From: Pimelobacter simplex
Lineage (GTDB): Bacteria; Actinomycetota; Actinomycetes; Propionibacteriales; Nocardioidaceae
Reading direction: 5' to 3'
Assembly: GCF_024662235.1 (NCBI RefSeq)
Contig: NZ_CP096276.1
Coordinates: forward strand, 620,001 to 684,000
DNA length: 64,000 nt
The position numbers were made by a program, and so were the translations under genes. Shown piece by piece: positions 25,309 through 34,655 of this stretch (position 1 is the stretch's first letter; every line of letters begins with the position of its first letter). The notes under the pieces are model-generated. The model was not told where the DNA came from. It did no database searches and saw only the letters and a program-made list of their open reading frames with translations.

Positions 25309-26568
25309 TCAGGCGAGGTCGCCGAGCGCCTCGGCCTCCGCCTCCTCGGGCGAGTGCGCCGCCGGGGCGGCGTCCCCGTGCAGGGCGGTGTGGACCGTGC
25401 GCGCTCCGGCGACCATGACCACCACGCCGACGGCGACGGCGATCCCGCCGAACCAGAACGGCGCGGCCGAGCCCTGGTGCTCGGCGAGCTTGAGGGCGAC
25501 GTAGGGGCCGACGGCGCCGCCGGTGAACCGCACGAACGAGTACGCCGCGGAGGCGACCGGGCGCTCGACGGGAGCGGCGCCCATGACGGCCTCGGTGACG
25601 AGGGTGTTGATCACGCCGAGGAAGGCGCCGGCGACGATGATGCCGACGGTGACGACGCCGGCGTGCGCGGCGCCGAGGGCCATGACGAGCAGGTCGGCGG
25701 CGAACAGGGTCAGGGCGCCGATGAGGGCGGGGACGGTGCCGATCCGGCGCTGGATCCACGGGGCGAGGGCGACGGAGGCGACGGCCAGCAGGATGCCCCA
25801 GCCGAAGAAGATCCAGCCGATCTGCATGATCCCGGCCTCGGGCAGCGCGAACGGGCCGGCCGCCAGGAGCGAGAAGAAGCCCAGGTTGTAGCAGACCGCG
25901 ACCGCGGCGATGACGGCCAGCGCGGGGTAGGCGAGGGCGCGGAACGGGTCCGCCAGCGTCGTCCGACGCGGGGCCGGCGGGGTCGCGGGCAGGAAGATCG
26001 CGGTGGCCACCAGGGCGATGGTCATGAGCACCGAGACGCCGAAGAAGGGCCCGCGCCAGGAGTGCTCGCCGAGCAGGCCGCCGACGAGGGGGCCGGACGC
26101 GATGCCGAGGCCGAGCGCGGCCTCGAACAGGATGATCGCCTGGGCCAGCGAGCCCTTCGAGGCGCTGACGATCGTGGAGAGCGCGGTCGCGATGAAGAGC
26201 GCGTTGCCCAGGCCCCAGCCCGCGCGGAAGCCGATCACGGCGCCGACCGAGCCGGACATGCCGGCCAGCCCGGCGAAGACGATGATGAGGACCAGGCCGG
26301 TGAGCAGGGTCTTCTTGGCGCCGATCCGGGTGGAGACGACGCCGGTGACGAGCATCGCGACGCCCATCACGGCCATGTAGCTGGTGAAGAGCAGCGACAC
26401 CTGGCTGGGCGTGGCCTCGAGCCTGGCCGCGATCTCCTTGAGGATCGGGTCGACCAGGCCGATGCCCATGAAGGCGATGACGCAGGCGAAGGCGACCGCC
26501 CACACCGCACGCGGCTGGCGCAGGAACGAGCCGGAGGTGGTGTCGGGGTCGGCGTGGAGGGTGGTCAC
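25309..26568 (-). CDS. MFS transporter
   Basis: 419 residues with 12 predicted membrane segments. Motifs: GIGLVDPILKEIAARL in helix 1, SYMAVMGVAMLVTGVVSTRIGAKK with the loop 2-3 motif, and SGPLVGGLLG in helix 5, consistent with a drug/H+ antiporter. The GTG at 26568 follows AAGGAAT and overlaps the MarR stop (GTGA), making it the second gene of a marR-MFS operon. A longer open frame upstream lies inside marR and is not coding. Substrate unknown. Confidence 0.92.
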   Translation of the reverse strand: MTTLHADPDTTSGSFLRQPRAVWAVAFACVIAFMGIGLVDPILKEIAARLEATPSQVSLLFTSYMAVMGVAMLVTGVVSTRIGAKKTLLTGLVLIIVFAGLAGMSGSVGAVIGFRAGWGLGNALFIATALSTIVSASKGSLAQAIILFEAALGLGIASGPLVGGLLGEHSWRGPFFGVSVLMTIALVATAIFLPATPPAPRRTTLADPFRALAYPALAVIAAVAVCYNLGFFSLLAAGPFALPEAGIMQIGWIFFGWGILLAVASVALAPWIQRRIGTVPALIGALTLFAADLLVMALGAAHAGVVTVGIIVAGAFLGVINTLVTEAVMGAAPVERPVASAAYSFVRFTGGAVGPYVALKLAEHQGSAAPFWFGGIAVAVGVVVMVAGARTVHTALHGDAAPAAHSPEEAEAEALGDLA

Positions 26569-26999
26569 GAGATTCCTTCCGAGGAGGGTTCGACGACGGC
26601 CTGGAGCACGGCCACGGCGGTCGCGAGGTCGTCGAGGGAGAGGTCGGTACGCCGCGCGAGGCGCTCGGTGACGAGTGCGGCGCTGAGTCGGCGGATGCGC
26701 CGCAGCTCGGCGCGGCCGGCGTCGGTGAGGTCGACCAGGCTGCTGCGGGCGTCGGTGGGGTGGGGCGTCTTGGTCACCCAGTCGGTCTCGACGAGCTGGC
26801 GGACCTGGCCGGTCATCGTCGGCTGGGAGCAGCGGTCGACCTGGGCCAGCGCGGTGATCCCGAGCGGGCCGAGCTCGTCGAGGATCGAGAGCACCCGGGA
26901 GCCGGCGCTGGGCGCGTGCTCGCGCCGGACCAGGCGGACCAGGCGGGCGGCGTAGACGGAGAGGTCGCTGCTGAGGCCGTCGGTGTCGGGGTTGCTCAC
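26565..26999 (-). CDS. MarR family transcriptional regulator
   Basis: 144 residues. Winged-helix core SRVLSILDELGPLGITALAQVDRCSQPTMTGQVRQLVETDWV and wing PHPTDARSSLVDLTDAGR are typical MarR. GTG at 26999 has TAAATT 8 nt upstream on the minus strand, inside the CCAAT-N4-ATTGG palindrome at 27006-27019. It likely represses itself and the MFS gene that overlaps it; a lipophilic or phenolic inducer is typical of the family. Confidence 0.92.
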   Translation of the reverse strand: MSNPDTDGLSSDLSVYAARLVRLVRREHAPSAGSRVLSILDELGPLGITALAQVDRCSQPTMTGQVRQLVETDWVTKTPHPTDARSSLVDLTDAGRAELRRIRRLSAALVTERLARRTDLSLDDLATAVAVLQAVVEPSSEGIS

Positions 27000-27005
27000 G
27001 TCCAG

Positions 27006-27019
27006 CCAATTTACATTGG
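27006..27019. promoter_or_regulatory. MarR operator/promoter
   Basis: CCAATTTACATTGG, a perfect 5-bp inverted repeat with a 4-nt spacer, is one of the few AT-rich patches here. It overlaps the -10 (TAAATT on the minus strand, 27013-27008) of the MarR-MFS operon and lies 48 nt before the divergent DUF1697 gene. Confidence 0.68.
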
Positions 27020-27066
27020 AAACCTATGCATGTCACGTGTCGGTGGCGCACGCCACACTGGTGCCC

Positions 27067-27609
27067 ATGCCGACCTACGTCGCCTTCCTGCGCGCCATCA
27101 ACCTCGGACCGAACCGCAAGTTCGCCAAGGCCGACATCGTCGCGGCCACCGAGGCGGCCGGCGGGACCGGCGTGCTGACCCACATCAACACCGGCAACGT
27201 CCGGCTCACGACGTCGCTGCGCTCGCGGGCCAAGGTCGAGGCGGCGCTCGAGGCGGCGTACGCCGAGCGCCAGGGCTTCGAGGTCCCCACCATCGTCTAC
27301 ACGCCCGCCGAGCTCGTCGCGATCGCCGACGACGCGCGCGAGCTGACGGCGGCGCGCACCGACCTCGAGCGCCACTACGTCTACCTGCTCAAGGACGAGC
27401 CGGACCCCGCGCTCGTCGCCGAGATCGAGGCGCGCAGCGACGACGTCAACGCGGTCGTGGTCCGCGGCCGCGCGGCACACCTGCTGCTGGGCCCGGGCTA
27501 CGAGGCCGGCGGCGTCGACCCCTACAAGACCGAGAAGGCGCTGCGCGTGGTGGCGACCAACCGCAACTTCAACGTGGTCACCACGCTGGCCGACAAGTGG
27601 TGCTCCTAG
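27067..27609 (+). CDS. DUF1697 domain-containing protein
   Basis: 180 residues matching DUF1697 from its start (YVAFLRAINLGPNRKFAKAD, then INTGNVRL and EKALRVVATNRNFNVVTTLADK). The fold is cytoplasmic and the function unknown. ATG at 27067 begins the conserved MPTYVAFLRAINLG; CACACT lies 7 nt upstream. The TAG stop (27607-27609) is inside the first bases of the palindromic element at 27606, so the element inserted exactly at the gene's end without altering the product. Confidence 0.9.
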   Translation: MPTYVAFLRAINLGPNRKFAKADIVAATEAAGGTGVLTHINTGNVRLTTSLRSRAKVEAALEAAYAERQGFEVPTIVYTPAELVAIADDARELTAARTDLERHYVYLLKDEPDPALVAEIEARSDDVNAVVVRGRAAHLLLGPGYEAGGVDPYKTEKALRVVATNRNFNVVTTLADKWCS

Positions 27610-27770
27610 GGCGTGGCTCTCCCCTCAGCGTCTGCTGCGCGGCGTTTGCGACTCGATCTGGCTGCGTTGTCGAACACTCGACGGGCCTCCGGCCCGCCTT
27701 CGGTCCTCCGCCTTGCCAGATCGGCCGCAAATGCCGCTCGAACAACGCTGAGGGGAGAGCCACGCCCTAG
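27606..27770. mobile_element. 165-bp MITE-like palindromic element
   Basis: Perfect 26-bp terminal inverted repeats (27606-27631 and 27745-27770) begin and end with CTAG. Pairing continues inward imperfectly (about 27637-27662 with 27714-27739, roughly 23 of 26), and the centre has a further small stem (CGGGCC-TCC-GGCCCG). The whole element can fold as one long hairpin and encodes nothing credible. CTAG at both ends could be a target duplication of the kind made by some IS5-family transposases, or simply part of the repeats. It could also serve as a terminator between DUF1697 and clpS. Confidence 0.78.
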
Positions 27771-27801
27771 CCGCGCCGACGCCCTGTGCGACGATGGGGC
27801 C

Positions 27802-28110
27802 GTGACGACCGCGAGCCCGGAGAAGGTCGATCCGGGAGTCCAGAAGGACCTCGCCCCGGACGACATCACGCTCGCCGACACCCCCTGGGTGACGGTGGTG
27901 TGGAACGACCCCGTGAACCTGATGTCCTACGTGACGTTCGTCTTCCAGAAGCACTTCGGCTACGGCAAGAAGAAGGCCGAGAAGCTCATGATGGAGGTGC
28001 ACGAGGACGGCAAGTCCGTCGTCAGCAGCGGCACCCGCGAGGAGATGGAGCGCGACGTGCAGGCGATGCACGAGTACGGCCTGTGGGCGACGTTGTCGAA
28101 GGCGGAGTGA
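27802..28110 (+). CDS. clpS: ATP-dependent Clp protease adaptor ClpS
   Basis: 102 residues. ClpS delivers N-degron substrates to the Clp unfoldase. Core features: [42 protein letters not shown] (N at the NDP motif and the following Met/Val pocket residues), then [16 protein letters not shown] at 27802 is chosen because it begins a normal-length acidic N-terminal tail and has GACGAT 6 nt upstream. Followed after 7 nt by DUF2017, as in M. tuberculosis clpS-aosR. Confidence 0.96.
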   Translation: MTTASPEKVDPGVQKDLAPDDITLADTPWVTVVWNDPVNLMSYVTFVFQKHFGYGKKKAEKLMMEVHEDGKSVVSSGTREEMERDVQAMHEYGLWATLSKAE

Positions 28111-28117
28111 GCGCGGC

Positions 28118-28702
28118 GTGACCTCTGGATTCGTCCGGCACCGCCGGAGCAAGCGCGTCATCGCGACGTTCTCGGCGTTCGAGGCCGACCTGCTGCGCTC
28201 GCTGGCCGCCCAGCTCGTCGAGCTCCTCCACGACGAGTCGGCCGTCGCGCCCGTCGAGCGCGACCCGCTGGAGCAGCTGCTCGACTTCTCCGGCCCGACG
28301 ACCGAGCCCGAGGACCCGGTGCTGCGCCGGCTGTTCCCCAACGCCTACCGCGGCGACGACGACGCGGCGGCCGAGTTCCGCCGGTTCACCGAGGGCGATC
28401 TGCGCAACGGCAAGGCGCGTGCCGCGGGCAGCATCATCGACGTCCTCGACGAGGCCGGCCTGCCGCCGGAGCCCACCGACGAGGACCTGACCATCGACGT
28501 CGAGCTCGACCAGGAGACCGCGCTGGTCTGGATGCGGTCGTTCACCGACCTGCGCCTGGCGCTGGGCACGCGGCTCCAGGTCGAGGACGGCGACGAGGAC
28601 TACTGGTACGCGCTGCCCGACGACGACCCGCGCGCTCAGGCGCACCACATCTACGAGTGGTTGGGCTTCCTGCAGGAGACGCTGGTCGGCTCGCTGTCCT
28701 GA
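28118..28702 (+). CDS. DUF2017 family protein (AosR-like)
   Basis: 194 residues. The DUF2017 family is recognised from FSAFEADLLRSLAAQLVELL, DPVLRRLFPNAYRGDDDAAAEFRRFTE and IYEWLGFLQETLV. The M. tuberculosis homologue next to clpS (AosR) has been described as a redox-linked regulator of the mec-cysO-cysM cysteine genes. In M. tuberculosis those genes lie almost adjacent; here they are displaced to 35.6-37.4 kb by inserted transport and lipid genes. GTG start with a GAGCG-like site. Confidence 0.9.
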   Translation: MTSGFVRHRRSKRVIATFSAFEADLLRSLAAQLVELLHDESAVAPVERDPLEQLLDFSGPTTEPEDPVLRRLFPNAYRGDDDAAAEFRRFTEGDLRNGKARAAGSIIDVLDEAGLPPEPTDEDLTIDVELDQETALVWMRSFTDLRLALGTRLQVEDGDEDYWYALPDDDPRAQAHHIYEWLGFLQETLVGSLS

Positions 28703-28727
28703 GCCGCGGCCCGTGCCGTCCTGCGCG

Positions 28728-29123
28728 CTACTCCGCGGCCGGCTTCACGGCCAGCACGGGGCAGTGCGCCTCCAGGATGATCCGCTGCGCCACGCTGCCC
28801 AGCAGCAGCTTGCCGACCGGGGTGCGGTGCCGGATGCCGACGACGATCAACGTCGCCTGCTCCTCCTCGGCGGCCGCGACCACGGCGTCGGCGACGTCCG
28901 GCACCACCTCGTGCCGGACGACGACCGCCAGTCCCTCGGCGACCAGCCCGTCGCGCACGGCCTCGATGTCCGCGTCGTGCGCGAAGCGGCGGTCGACGAG
29001 GCTGCCGCCCTGGGTGGCGTTGACGATCACCAGGCGGGTGCCGTCCTTGCGGGCCAGGCCCGTGGCGTGCTCGAGCGCGGCCTCGCCGTAGCGATCGGCG
29101 CTGTAGGCGACGACGATGCTCAT
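28728..29123 (-). CDS. Universal stress protein (UspA family)
   Basis: 131 residues. UspA fold with the nucleotide-binding C-terminal motif [32 protein letters not shown] (G-x2-G-x9-G-S/T). It is the last gene of the tctCBA operon (ATGA overlap with tctA at 29120-29123), an arrangement that ties it to the tricarboxylate transporter rather than to general stress. ATP-binding UspA domains near transporters may sense energy state; this is inference. It converges with DUF2017. Confidence 0.9.
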   Translation of the reverse strand: MSIVVAYSADRYGEAALEHATGLARKDGTRLVIVNATQGGSLVDRRFAHDADIEAVRDGLVAEGLAVVVRHEVVPDVADAVVAAAEEEQATLIVVGIRHRTPVGKLLLGSVAQRIILEAHCPVLAVKPAAE

Positions 29124-30661
29124 CGGTTCACCAGCTCCTCGGTCTCGTCGGTGTCGTCGTTCTCGTCGGTCGCGGTGGGGGTGGTCGCGGCGGGGTTGCG
29201 GCGACCACGCACCGCGCCGACGGCCATGGCGAGGAGCATCAGCGCGATCACGGCGTACACCGCGACGGCGACGGGCTCGCTCCACAGGGTGCCGAGGTCG
29301 CCGTCGGAGATCTGCAGCGCGGTGGTCAGCTGGAGCTCCATGGCGGGGCCGAGGATGACGCCCACGATGAGCGGCAGCACCGGGAGGCCGAAGCGGCGCA
29401 TCGCCAGGCCGAGCAGGCCGAGCGCGACCAGCAGGGCGAGGTCGAAGGGCTCGAAGTTGGCCGTGTAGGCGCCGAGCGTGGCGAAGAACAGGATGCCGGC
29501 GTAGAGCTGCGGCCGCGGGATCTGCAGCAGCTTGGCCCACAGCGGCGCCATCGGCAGGTTGATGACGAGGAGCAGTGCGTTGGCGATGACCAGGCTGGCG
29601 AGCAGGCCCCACACGAGCGCCGGCTCGTTGGTGAGCAGCTGCGGGCCGGGCTGGATGCCGTAGCTCTGGAGCGCCAGCAGCATGATCGTGGCGGTCGCGG
29701 TCGTCGGCAGACCGAGCGTCAGCAGGGGGAGCATGGTGCCGGCGGCGGAGGCGTTGTTGGCGGCCTCCGGTCCGGCGACACCCTCGATCGCGCCCCGGCC
29801 GAACTCCTCGGGGTGCTTCGAGAGCTTCTTCTCGGTGGCGTACGACAGGAACGTGGGGACCTCGGCACCACCGGCCGGCACGGCGCCGAACGGGAAGCCG
29901 AACGCGGTGCCGCGCAGCCACGGCTTCCAGGAGCGCCTCCAGTCGTCCTTGCTCATCCAGGGCTGGCCGACGGGGATGATCTCCAGCGGCTTGCGGCGCA
30001 GGTGGGCGGCGACCCAGAGCGCCTCGCCGATCGCGAAGATGCCGACCGCGACCACCACGACGTCGATGCCGTCGGCGAGCTGGGCGTTGCCGAAGGTCAG
30101 CCGCGCCTGGCCGGTGGCCGTGCCGACCAGGGCGATGCCCAGGCCGAGGAAGAGCGAGATGAAGCCGCGCAGCTTGGACGAGCCGAGCACCATCGTGACC
30201 GCGAAGAACGCCAGCACCATGACCGCGAAGTACGACGGCGCACCCAGCGTCACCACGATGTCGGCGACCCGGGGGACCAGCAGCCACAGCAGCACCGTGC
30301 CGATCGTGCCGGCCACGAAGGAGCCGATCGCCGCGGTGGCGAGCGCCTGCGCGGCGCGCCCCGACTTGGCCATCTTGTTGCCCTCGATGGCGGTGATCAC
30401 CGACGAGGACTCACCGGGGGTGTTGAGCAGGATCGAGGTGGTCGAGCCGCCGTACATGCCGCCGTAGTAGATGCCGGCGAACATGATGATCGCGCTGTCC
30501 ACGCCGACGCTGTAGGTCATCGGCAGGAGCAGGGCCAGCGCCATCGCGGGCCCGATGCCGGGCAGTACGCCGACGGCGGTGCCGAGCATCACGCCGATGA
30601 GCGCGAAGAGCAGGTTCTCGGGGGTCAGGGCCGTCTGGAAGCCTTCGAGCAGCAGGTCCAT
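29120..30661 (-). CDS. tctA: Tripartite tricarboxylate transporter large permease TctA
   Basis: 513 residues, about 12 membrane segments. TctA hallmarks are [48 protein letters not shown] near the N-terminus and a second repeat with [18 protein letters not shown]. It works with TctB and the binding protein TctC to import citrate-like tricarboxylates with a cation. Its start overlaps the tctB stop (TGATG at 30661). Transcribed tctC-tctB-tctA-uspA. Confidence 0.95.
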   Translation of the reverse strand: MDLLLEGFQTALTPENLLFALIGVMLGTAVGVLPGIGPAMALALLLPMTYSVGVDSAIIMFAGIYYGGMYGGSTTSILLNTPGESSSVITAIEGNKMAKSGRAAQALATAAIGSFVAGTIGTVLLWLLVPRVADIVVTLGAPSYFAVMVLAFFAVTMVLGSSKLRGFISLFLGLGIALVGTATGQARLTFGNAQLADGIDVVVVAVGIFAIGEALWVAAHLRRKPLEIIPVGQPWMSKDDWRRSWKPWLRGTAFGFPFGAVPAGGAEVPTFLSYATEKKLSKHPEEFGRGAIEGVAGPEAANNASAAGTMLPLLTLGLPTTATATIMLLALQSYGIQPGPQLLTNEPALVWGLLASLVIANALLLVINLPMAPLWAKLLQIPRPQLYAGILFFATLGAYTANFEPFDLALLVALGLLGLAMRRFGLPVLPLIVGVILGPAMELQLTTALQISDGDLGTLWSEPVAVAVYAVIALMLLAMAVGAVRGRRNPAATTPTATDENDDTDETEELVNR

Positions 30662-31176
30662 CAGAGCACTCCGTCCAGGATGCCGGCCGGGATGGGCAGG
30701 CCCAGCAGGACGTAGAAGCCGTACCAGCTGCCGAACGACAGCGCGGCGCCGATCGCGAGGTTGCGGACCCAGGTCCGGCTCCCGAGCACGTACGTCGTAC
30801 CGGCGAACAGCAGCGCGCCCGTGATCGCCCAGCCCAGCCAGTCGATGAGCAGCAGGTTGGCGACGAGCACGCCGACCAGCAGGCCGATCGTGCGCACGTC
30901 GGTGCCCTGGCTGAGGTCGACGTCCTCGCCCTCCTCGGCCTCGGGACGGTCGCCGCGCGCGGTCGCGACGGCGAGCAGCACGCCGAGCAGGACGAGGGCG
31001 GCGCCGACGACGTATGGCAGCGCGTAGGGCTGCACGGGCTGGTCGGCGAACGCCCGGTCGAGGGTGGAGGCGTCGTAGAGGACGTAGCCGCCGGCGAGCA
31101 GGAGGAAGCCCGCCAGGCCGTACTGCGCCTTGTCGATCACCGGGCGGGTCGGCCAGGTGGTGTCGGTGGTGGTCAT
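30661..31176 (-). CDS. tctB: Tripartite tricarboxylate transporter small permease TctB
   Basis: 171 residues with four membrane segments and a Glu/Asp-rich cytoplasmic loop in the middle ([12 protein letters not shown]). This is the low-conservation TctB partner of TctA, identified by order and topology rather than by sequence motifs. ATG at 31176 overlaps the tctC stop (ATGA), so an upstream extended frame is not used. Membrane location. Confidence 0.9.
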   Translation of the reverse strand: MTTTDTTWPTRPVIDKAQYGLAGFLLLAGGYVLYDASTLDRAFADQPVQPYALPYVVGAALVLLGVLLAVATARGDRPEAEEGEDVDLSQGTDVRTIGLLVGVLVANLLLIDWLGWAITGALLFAGTTYVLGSRTWVRNLAIGAALSFGSWYGFYVLLGLPIPAGILDGVL

Positions 31177-32147
31177 GCGAGTCCCAGCTCCTTCAGGGTG
31201 TCGGCCACGCGGGCGTCCTGCTCGACGAGGAAGTCCTCGAACTCCTTGCCGGTGGCGAAGTTGTCGCTCCAGCCGTTGTCGGCGAGGGACTCCTTCCACT
31301 CCTCGGTGTCGTGCATCTCGGTGAGGAGGTCGGTGAGGTAGGCGCGCTGGTCGTCGGAGATGTCCGGCGGGGCGAGGACGCCGCGCCAGTTGGTGAACAC
31401 CAGGTCGACGCCGGCCTCGGTCAGCGTCGGCGCGTCGATGCCGTCGAGACGCTCGGCGCCGGAGACCGCGAGGACGCGGAGCTTGCCCTCCTCGATCTGG
31501 GCCTCAAACTCGCCGAGACCGGACATGCCGATGTCGATCTTCTCGCCGAGGAGCGCGGTCGTGAGGGGGCCGCCGCCGTCGTACGGGATGTAGCGGACGT
31601 CGCGGGGCGAGATGCCGATCGTGTCGGCGAGCTGCATCGGGAACAGGTGGTCGGGGCCGCCGCTGCTGGAGCCGCCGCCGACGGTGATGCCGCCGGGGTC
31701 CTTCTTCCAGGCCTCGACCAGGTCGCCGACGGTCCGGAACGGGGAGTCGGCGGGCACGAGGATGCCCTCCTGCTCCTCGACCAGGCGGGCGATCGGGGTC
31801 ATCTTGAGCGGCGTGGCCTTGGACTTGTTGGTGTAGACCGCGCCGACCACGCCGAGCCCCATCACCATCATGAGGTCGTCGGAGCCCTTCTCGTTGAGCA
31901 GCCGCTGCATGGCGACGGTGCCGCTGGCGCCCTGGATGTTGCGGATCTCGAAGCGTCCGGTCAGCTCGTTGTCCTGCATCGCGCGGGCCGCGGCCCGTCC
32001 GGTCAGGTCGTAGCCGCCGCCGGGGCTGTTGGGGATGAACATCCGCAGCCGCCGGTTGTCCGGGTCGTCCGCGCCGCGGGTGACCCCGCAGCCGGCGGCC
32101 AGCACGGTGAGCGCCAGCACGGTGAGGAGCGCCAGTAGGCGATGCAT
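31173..32147 (-). CDS. tctC: Tricarboxylate-binding protein TctC (lipoprotein)
   Basis: 324 residues. Lipobox VLAAGC, then the tripartite-tricarboxylate substrate-binding domain with the characteristic [20 protein letters not shown] loop and [13 protein letters not shown]. It captures a di- or tricarboxylate extracellularly for TctAB. ATG at 32147 follows GGAGGTTCC, a strong ribosome binding site. First gene of the operon and divergent from the CitA/CitB-type two-component system, which should control it. Confidence 0.94.
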   Translation of the reverse strand: MHRLLALLTVLALTVLAAGCGVTRGADDPDNRRLRMFIPNSPGGGYDLTGRAAARAMQDNELTGRFEIRNIQGASGTVAMQRLLNEKGSDDLMMVMGLGVVGAVYTNKSKATPLKMTPIARLVEEQEGILVPADSPFRTVGDLVEAWKKDPGGITVGGGSSSGGPDHLFPMQLADTIGISPRDVRYIPYDGGGPLTTALLGEKIDIGMSGLGEFEAQIEEGKLRVLAVSGAERLDGIDAPTLTEAGVDLVFTNWRGVLAPPDISDDQRAYLTDLLTEMHDTEEWKESLADNGWSDNFATGKEFEDFLVEQDARVADTLKELGLA

Positions 32148-32166
32148 GGAACCTCCGGGTCGGGTC

Positions 32167-32224
32167 GTGACCGCCGTCACGTGCGATCCGTGCCAGCATG
32201 GCGGTGGGCTGTGGCGGTCGTCAC
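32167..32224. promoter_or_regulatory. Pair of related 14-bp repeats between tctC and the sensor kinase
   Basis: GTGACCGCCGTCAC (32167-32180, GTGAC-N4-GTCAC perfect palindrome) and GTGGCGGTCGTCAC (32211-32224) share 11 of 14 positions and start 44 bp apart. They lie in the divergent promoter region of tctC and citA-like. They are candidate binding sites for the response regulator. Confidence 0.45.
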
Positions 32225-32244
32225 GCTTGCGGACGTAGAGGAGG

Positions 32245-33933
32245 TTGTGGTCGTTGTGGTCGCCGTTGCGCCGAGGTGAGCTGACCCTCGCGGCCAAGGT
32301 GCTGCTCCTGCAGCTCGCCGTCATCGCGACCCTGCTCGTCGCGGTCGGCGTGCTGAGCATCCGGCAGTCCAATGCGGACTTCGCCGAGGAGCGCGGTGCC
32401 GTGATGCGCAACGCCGCCGAGTACGTCGCCGGGCTCCCCATCGTGCGCGGCGAGCTCGAGCGGGTGCGCAGCGGCGAGGCCGAGGCCAGCGACACCCCGC
32501 GGGCGCTCGCCCCCTACCTCGACTGGGGCGTCACCGCGCGCGGCGCGCAGACGGTGACCCTGGTCTCGGTCGGCGGCGAGGTGCTCGCGGCGACCGACCC
32601 GAGCCGGGTGGGCGACCGGGCCGCGCTGGGCAGCAGCGACGCGCTGGAGGGGCGCGGGTGGTCCGGCGACGTCGAGCCCGACGGTCATCGCGCCGTGGCC
32701 GGGCACGCGCCGGTCATCTCCGAGGTCGACGGCGCCCTGCTGGCGATCGTGACGGCCGAGGTGGAGTACCCGACCCTGGCCGACCAGGTCGGCACCGCCG
32801 CGCCGGACCTCGGGCTCTTCCTGGGCCTCGGCGCGCTGCTCGGGCTGATCGGCACCTGGTTCGTCTCGCGCGTCGTGCGCCGCTCCACCCGCGGCCTGGG
32901 CACGACCGAGCTGGCCAACCTCGCCGACCACCGCGAGGCGCTGCTCCACGCGATCCGCGAGGGCGTGGTCGGCGTCGGGACCGACGGCCGGGTGACCGCG
33001 ATGAACGACGCCGCCCGCAGCACCCTCGGGCTGGACGCCGGACCGGACCCGGTCGGGCGCCCCGCCGACGAGCTCGGCCTGGACCCCCAGGTCGTCGCGC
33101 TGCTGACCGGCGAGGGCGCCGACGTCCGCGACGCGCTGGCGCTCGTGGGCACCCGGGTCGTCGTCTTCAACCGCGGGCGGGCGTCGTCCGGCGGGCGGGG
33201 GATCGGCACGGTGACGACGCTGCGCGACCGGACCGAGCTGGTCTCGCTGCAGAGCCAGCTGAGCTCGAACCTGTCGCTCACCGACACGCTCCGCGCCCAG
33301 ACCCACGAGTTCGACAACCGGCTGCACACGATCTCCGGCCTGGTCCAGCTCGGCGAGTACGACGAGGTGGCCGCCCTCGTCGGCACCCTCACCCGGCACC
33401 GCGCCGAGATCGAGGACTACGTCGCCCAGCGGCTCGCCGACCCCGCCCTCGCCGCCCTCGTGCTGGCCAAGCACGCGGTCGCCGAGGAGCGCGGGGTCAC
33501 GCTCGAGCTCGACCCCGGCTCCCGGCTGCCCGTCCTCGCCCCCGACCTCGGCGCCGACCTGACCACCGTGGTCGGCAACCTCGTCGACAACGCGGTCGAC
33601 GCGTGCGCGGGGCGCCACGAGGCGACCGTCGAGGTCTGGCTGCACGCCGACGACGAGGCGGTCCACCTCCGGGTGCGTGACAACGGGCCGGGCATCCCGG
33701 CCGAGCTGCGCGAGGCGGTCCTGGTCCGCGGCTACTCCACCAAGGAGGTCGTGGGGGAGGAGCCGGTGGCCGGCGGACGCGGGATCGGGCTGGCCCTGGT
33801 CCGGCTGATCTGCACCCAGCGCGGCGGCGACGTGGTCGTCGACGACGCCGACCCGGCCGGTGGTGGAGGCGGCGCCGAGCTCCGCGTGGTGCTGCCGCTC
33901 GGACCGGTCCTGGTCCAAGATGGTGCACCGTGA
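32245..33933 (+). CDS. CitA/DcuS-family sensor histidine kinase
   Basis: 562 residues: membrane segment (about 18-40), extracellular PAS/Cache-like sensor (41-190), second membrane segment (about 192-213), a PAS domain (about 225-330), then SPOB/CitA-type dimerisation with the phospho-acceptor in AQTHEFDNRLHTISGL and an ATPase domain (NLVDNAVDACAG, RDNGPGIP, GGRGIGLALVR). CitA-type kinases sense external citrate or C4 acids. The TTG at 32245 abuts a GAGGAGG site, so the in-frame TTG at 32254 is an equally likely start. Overlaps the regulator gene. Confidence 0.93.
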   Translation: MWSLWSPLRRGELTLAAKVLLLQLAVIATLLVAVGVLSIRQSNADFAEERGAVMRNAAEYVAGLPIVRGELERVRSGEAEASDTPRALAPYLDWGVTARGAQTVTLVSVGGEVLAATDPSRVGDRAALGSSDALEGRGWSGDVEPDGHRAVAGHAPVISEVDGALLAIVTAEVEYPTLADQVGTAAPDLGLFLGLGALLGLIGTWFVSRVVRRSTRGLGTTELANLADHREALLHAIREGVVGVGTDGRVTAMNDAARSTLGLDAGPDPVGRPADELGLDPQVVALLTGEGADVRDALALVGTRVVVFNRGRASSGGRGIGTVTTLRDRTELVSLQSQLSSNLSLTDTLRAQTHEFDNRLHTISGLVQLGEYDEVAALVGTLTRHRAEIEDYVAQRLADPALAALVLAKHAVAEERGVTLELDPGSRLPVLAPDLGADLTTVVGNLVDNAVDACAGRHEATVEVWLHADDEAVHLRVRDNGPGIPAELREAVLVRGYSTKEVVGEEPVAGGRGIGLALVRLICTQRGGDVVVDDADPAGGGGGAELRVVLPLGPVLVQDGAP

Positions 33934-34616
33934 CGGCTGTGCTCCGGGTGCTCGTGGTCGACGACGACTTCATGGTCGCGCGCATCCACGGCCGTTTCGT
34001 GGAGCAGACCGACGGCTTCGAGGTGGTCGGCACCGCCCGCACCGGCGAGGAGGCGCTCGCGCTGACCGCCGAGCTGCGCCCCGACCTGCTGCTGCTCGAC
34101 GTGCACCTGCCGGACCTGTCCGGGCTCGAGGTGCTCGAGCAGCTGCGCGGGCGCGGGGACGACGTCGCGGTGGTGATGGTGACCGCCGAGCGCGGCGCCG
34201 CCGCCGTCCGTGCCGCGCTCCACGGCGGCGCGCTGCAGTACCTCGTCAAGCCCTTCGAGTACGACGACCTCGCCGACCGCCTGCACCGGGTGGCCGCCAC
34301 GCTCGCCACCCTCGGTGCCGCCGAGGTCGACCAGGCGACGATCGACCGGGCGTTCGGGACGGCGCGGGCGGGCGGCGGTGCCGACGTACCGGCGGTGCTG
34401 CCCAAGGGCCTCAGCGCCGAGACGGCCGACCTGGTGCTCGCCGCCGCCCGCCGCGCGGGCGAGATCTCGGCGTCCGAGACCGCCGAGCAGCTGGGCCTGT
34501 CCCGGGTCACGGCACGGCGCTACCTGGAGCACTTCGTCGACGCCGGCACCGCCGAGGTGCGGCTGCGGTACGGCGGTACTGGACGCCCCGAGCGTCGCTA
34601 CACGGTCACGCCGTAA
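33930..34616 (+). CDS. CitB/DcuR-family response regulator
   Basis: 228 residues. Receiver domain: VVDDDFMVARIHGRFVE with the acidic pocket, phospho-acceptor Asp in LLLLDVHLPDLSG, and Lys in QYLVKPFEYDD. The C-terminal helix-turn-helix (ASETAEQLGLSRVTARRYLEHF) is the CitB/DcuR type. GTG at 33930 overlaps the kinase stop (GTGA). The pair should activate the divergent tctCBA-uspA operon in response to an external carboxylate. Confidence 0.94.
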   Translation: MTAVLRVLVVDDDFMVARIHGRFVEQTDGFEVVGTARTGEEALALTAELRPDLLLLDVHLPDLSGLEVLEQLRGRGDDVAVVMVTAERGAAAVRAALHGGALQYLVKPFEYDDLADRLHRVAATLATLGAAEVDQATIDRAFGTARAGGGADVPAVLPKGLSAETADLVLAAARRAGEISASETAEQLGLSRVTARRYLEHFVDAGTAEVRLRYGGTGRPERRYTVTP

Positions 34617-34655
34617 CCTGTTCCCAGCGAGTCCGCCGACCCAGCTGGAGCCCTC

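Noticed and set aside
28703..28739. 7-bp inverted repeat between DUF2017 and uspA as a terminator
   Set aside because: The loop is 23 nt and the stem short; plausible but too weak to annotate.
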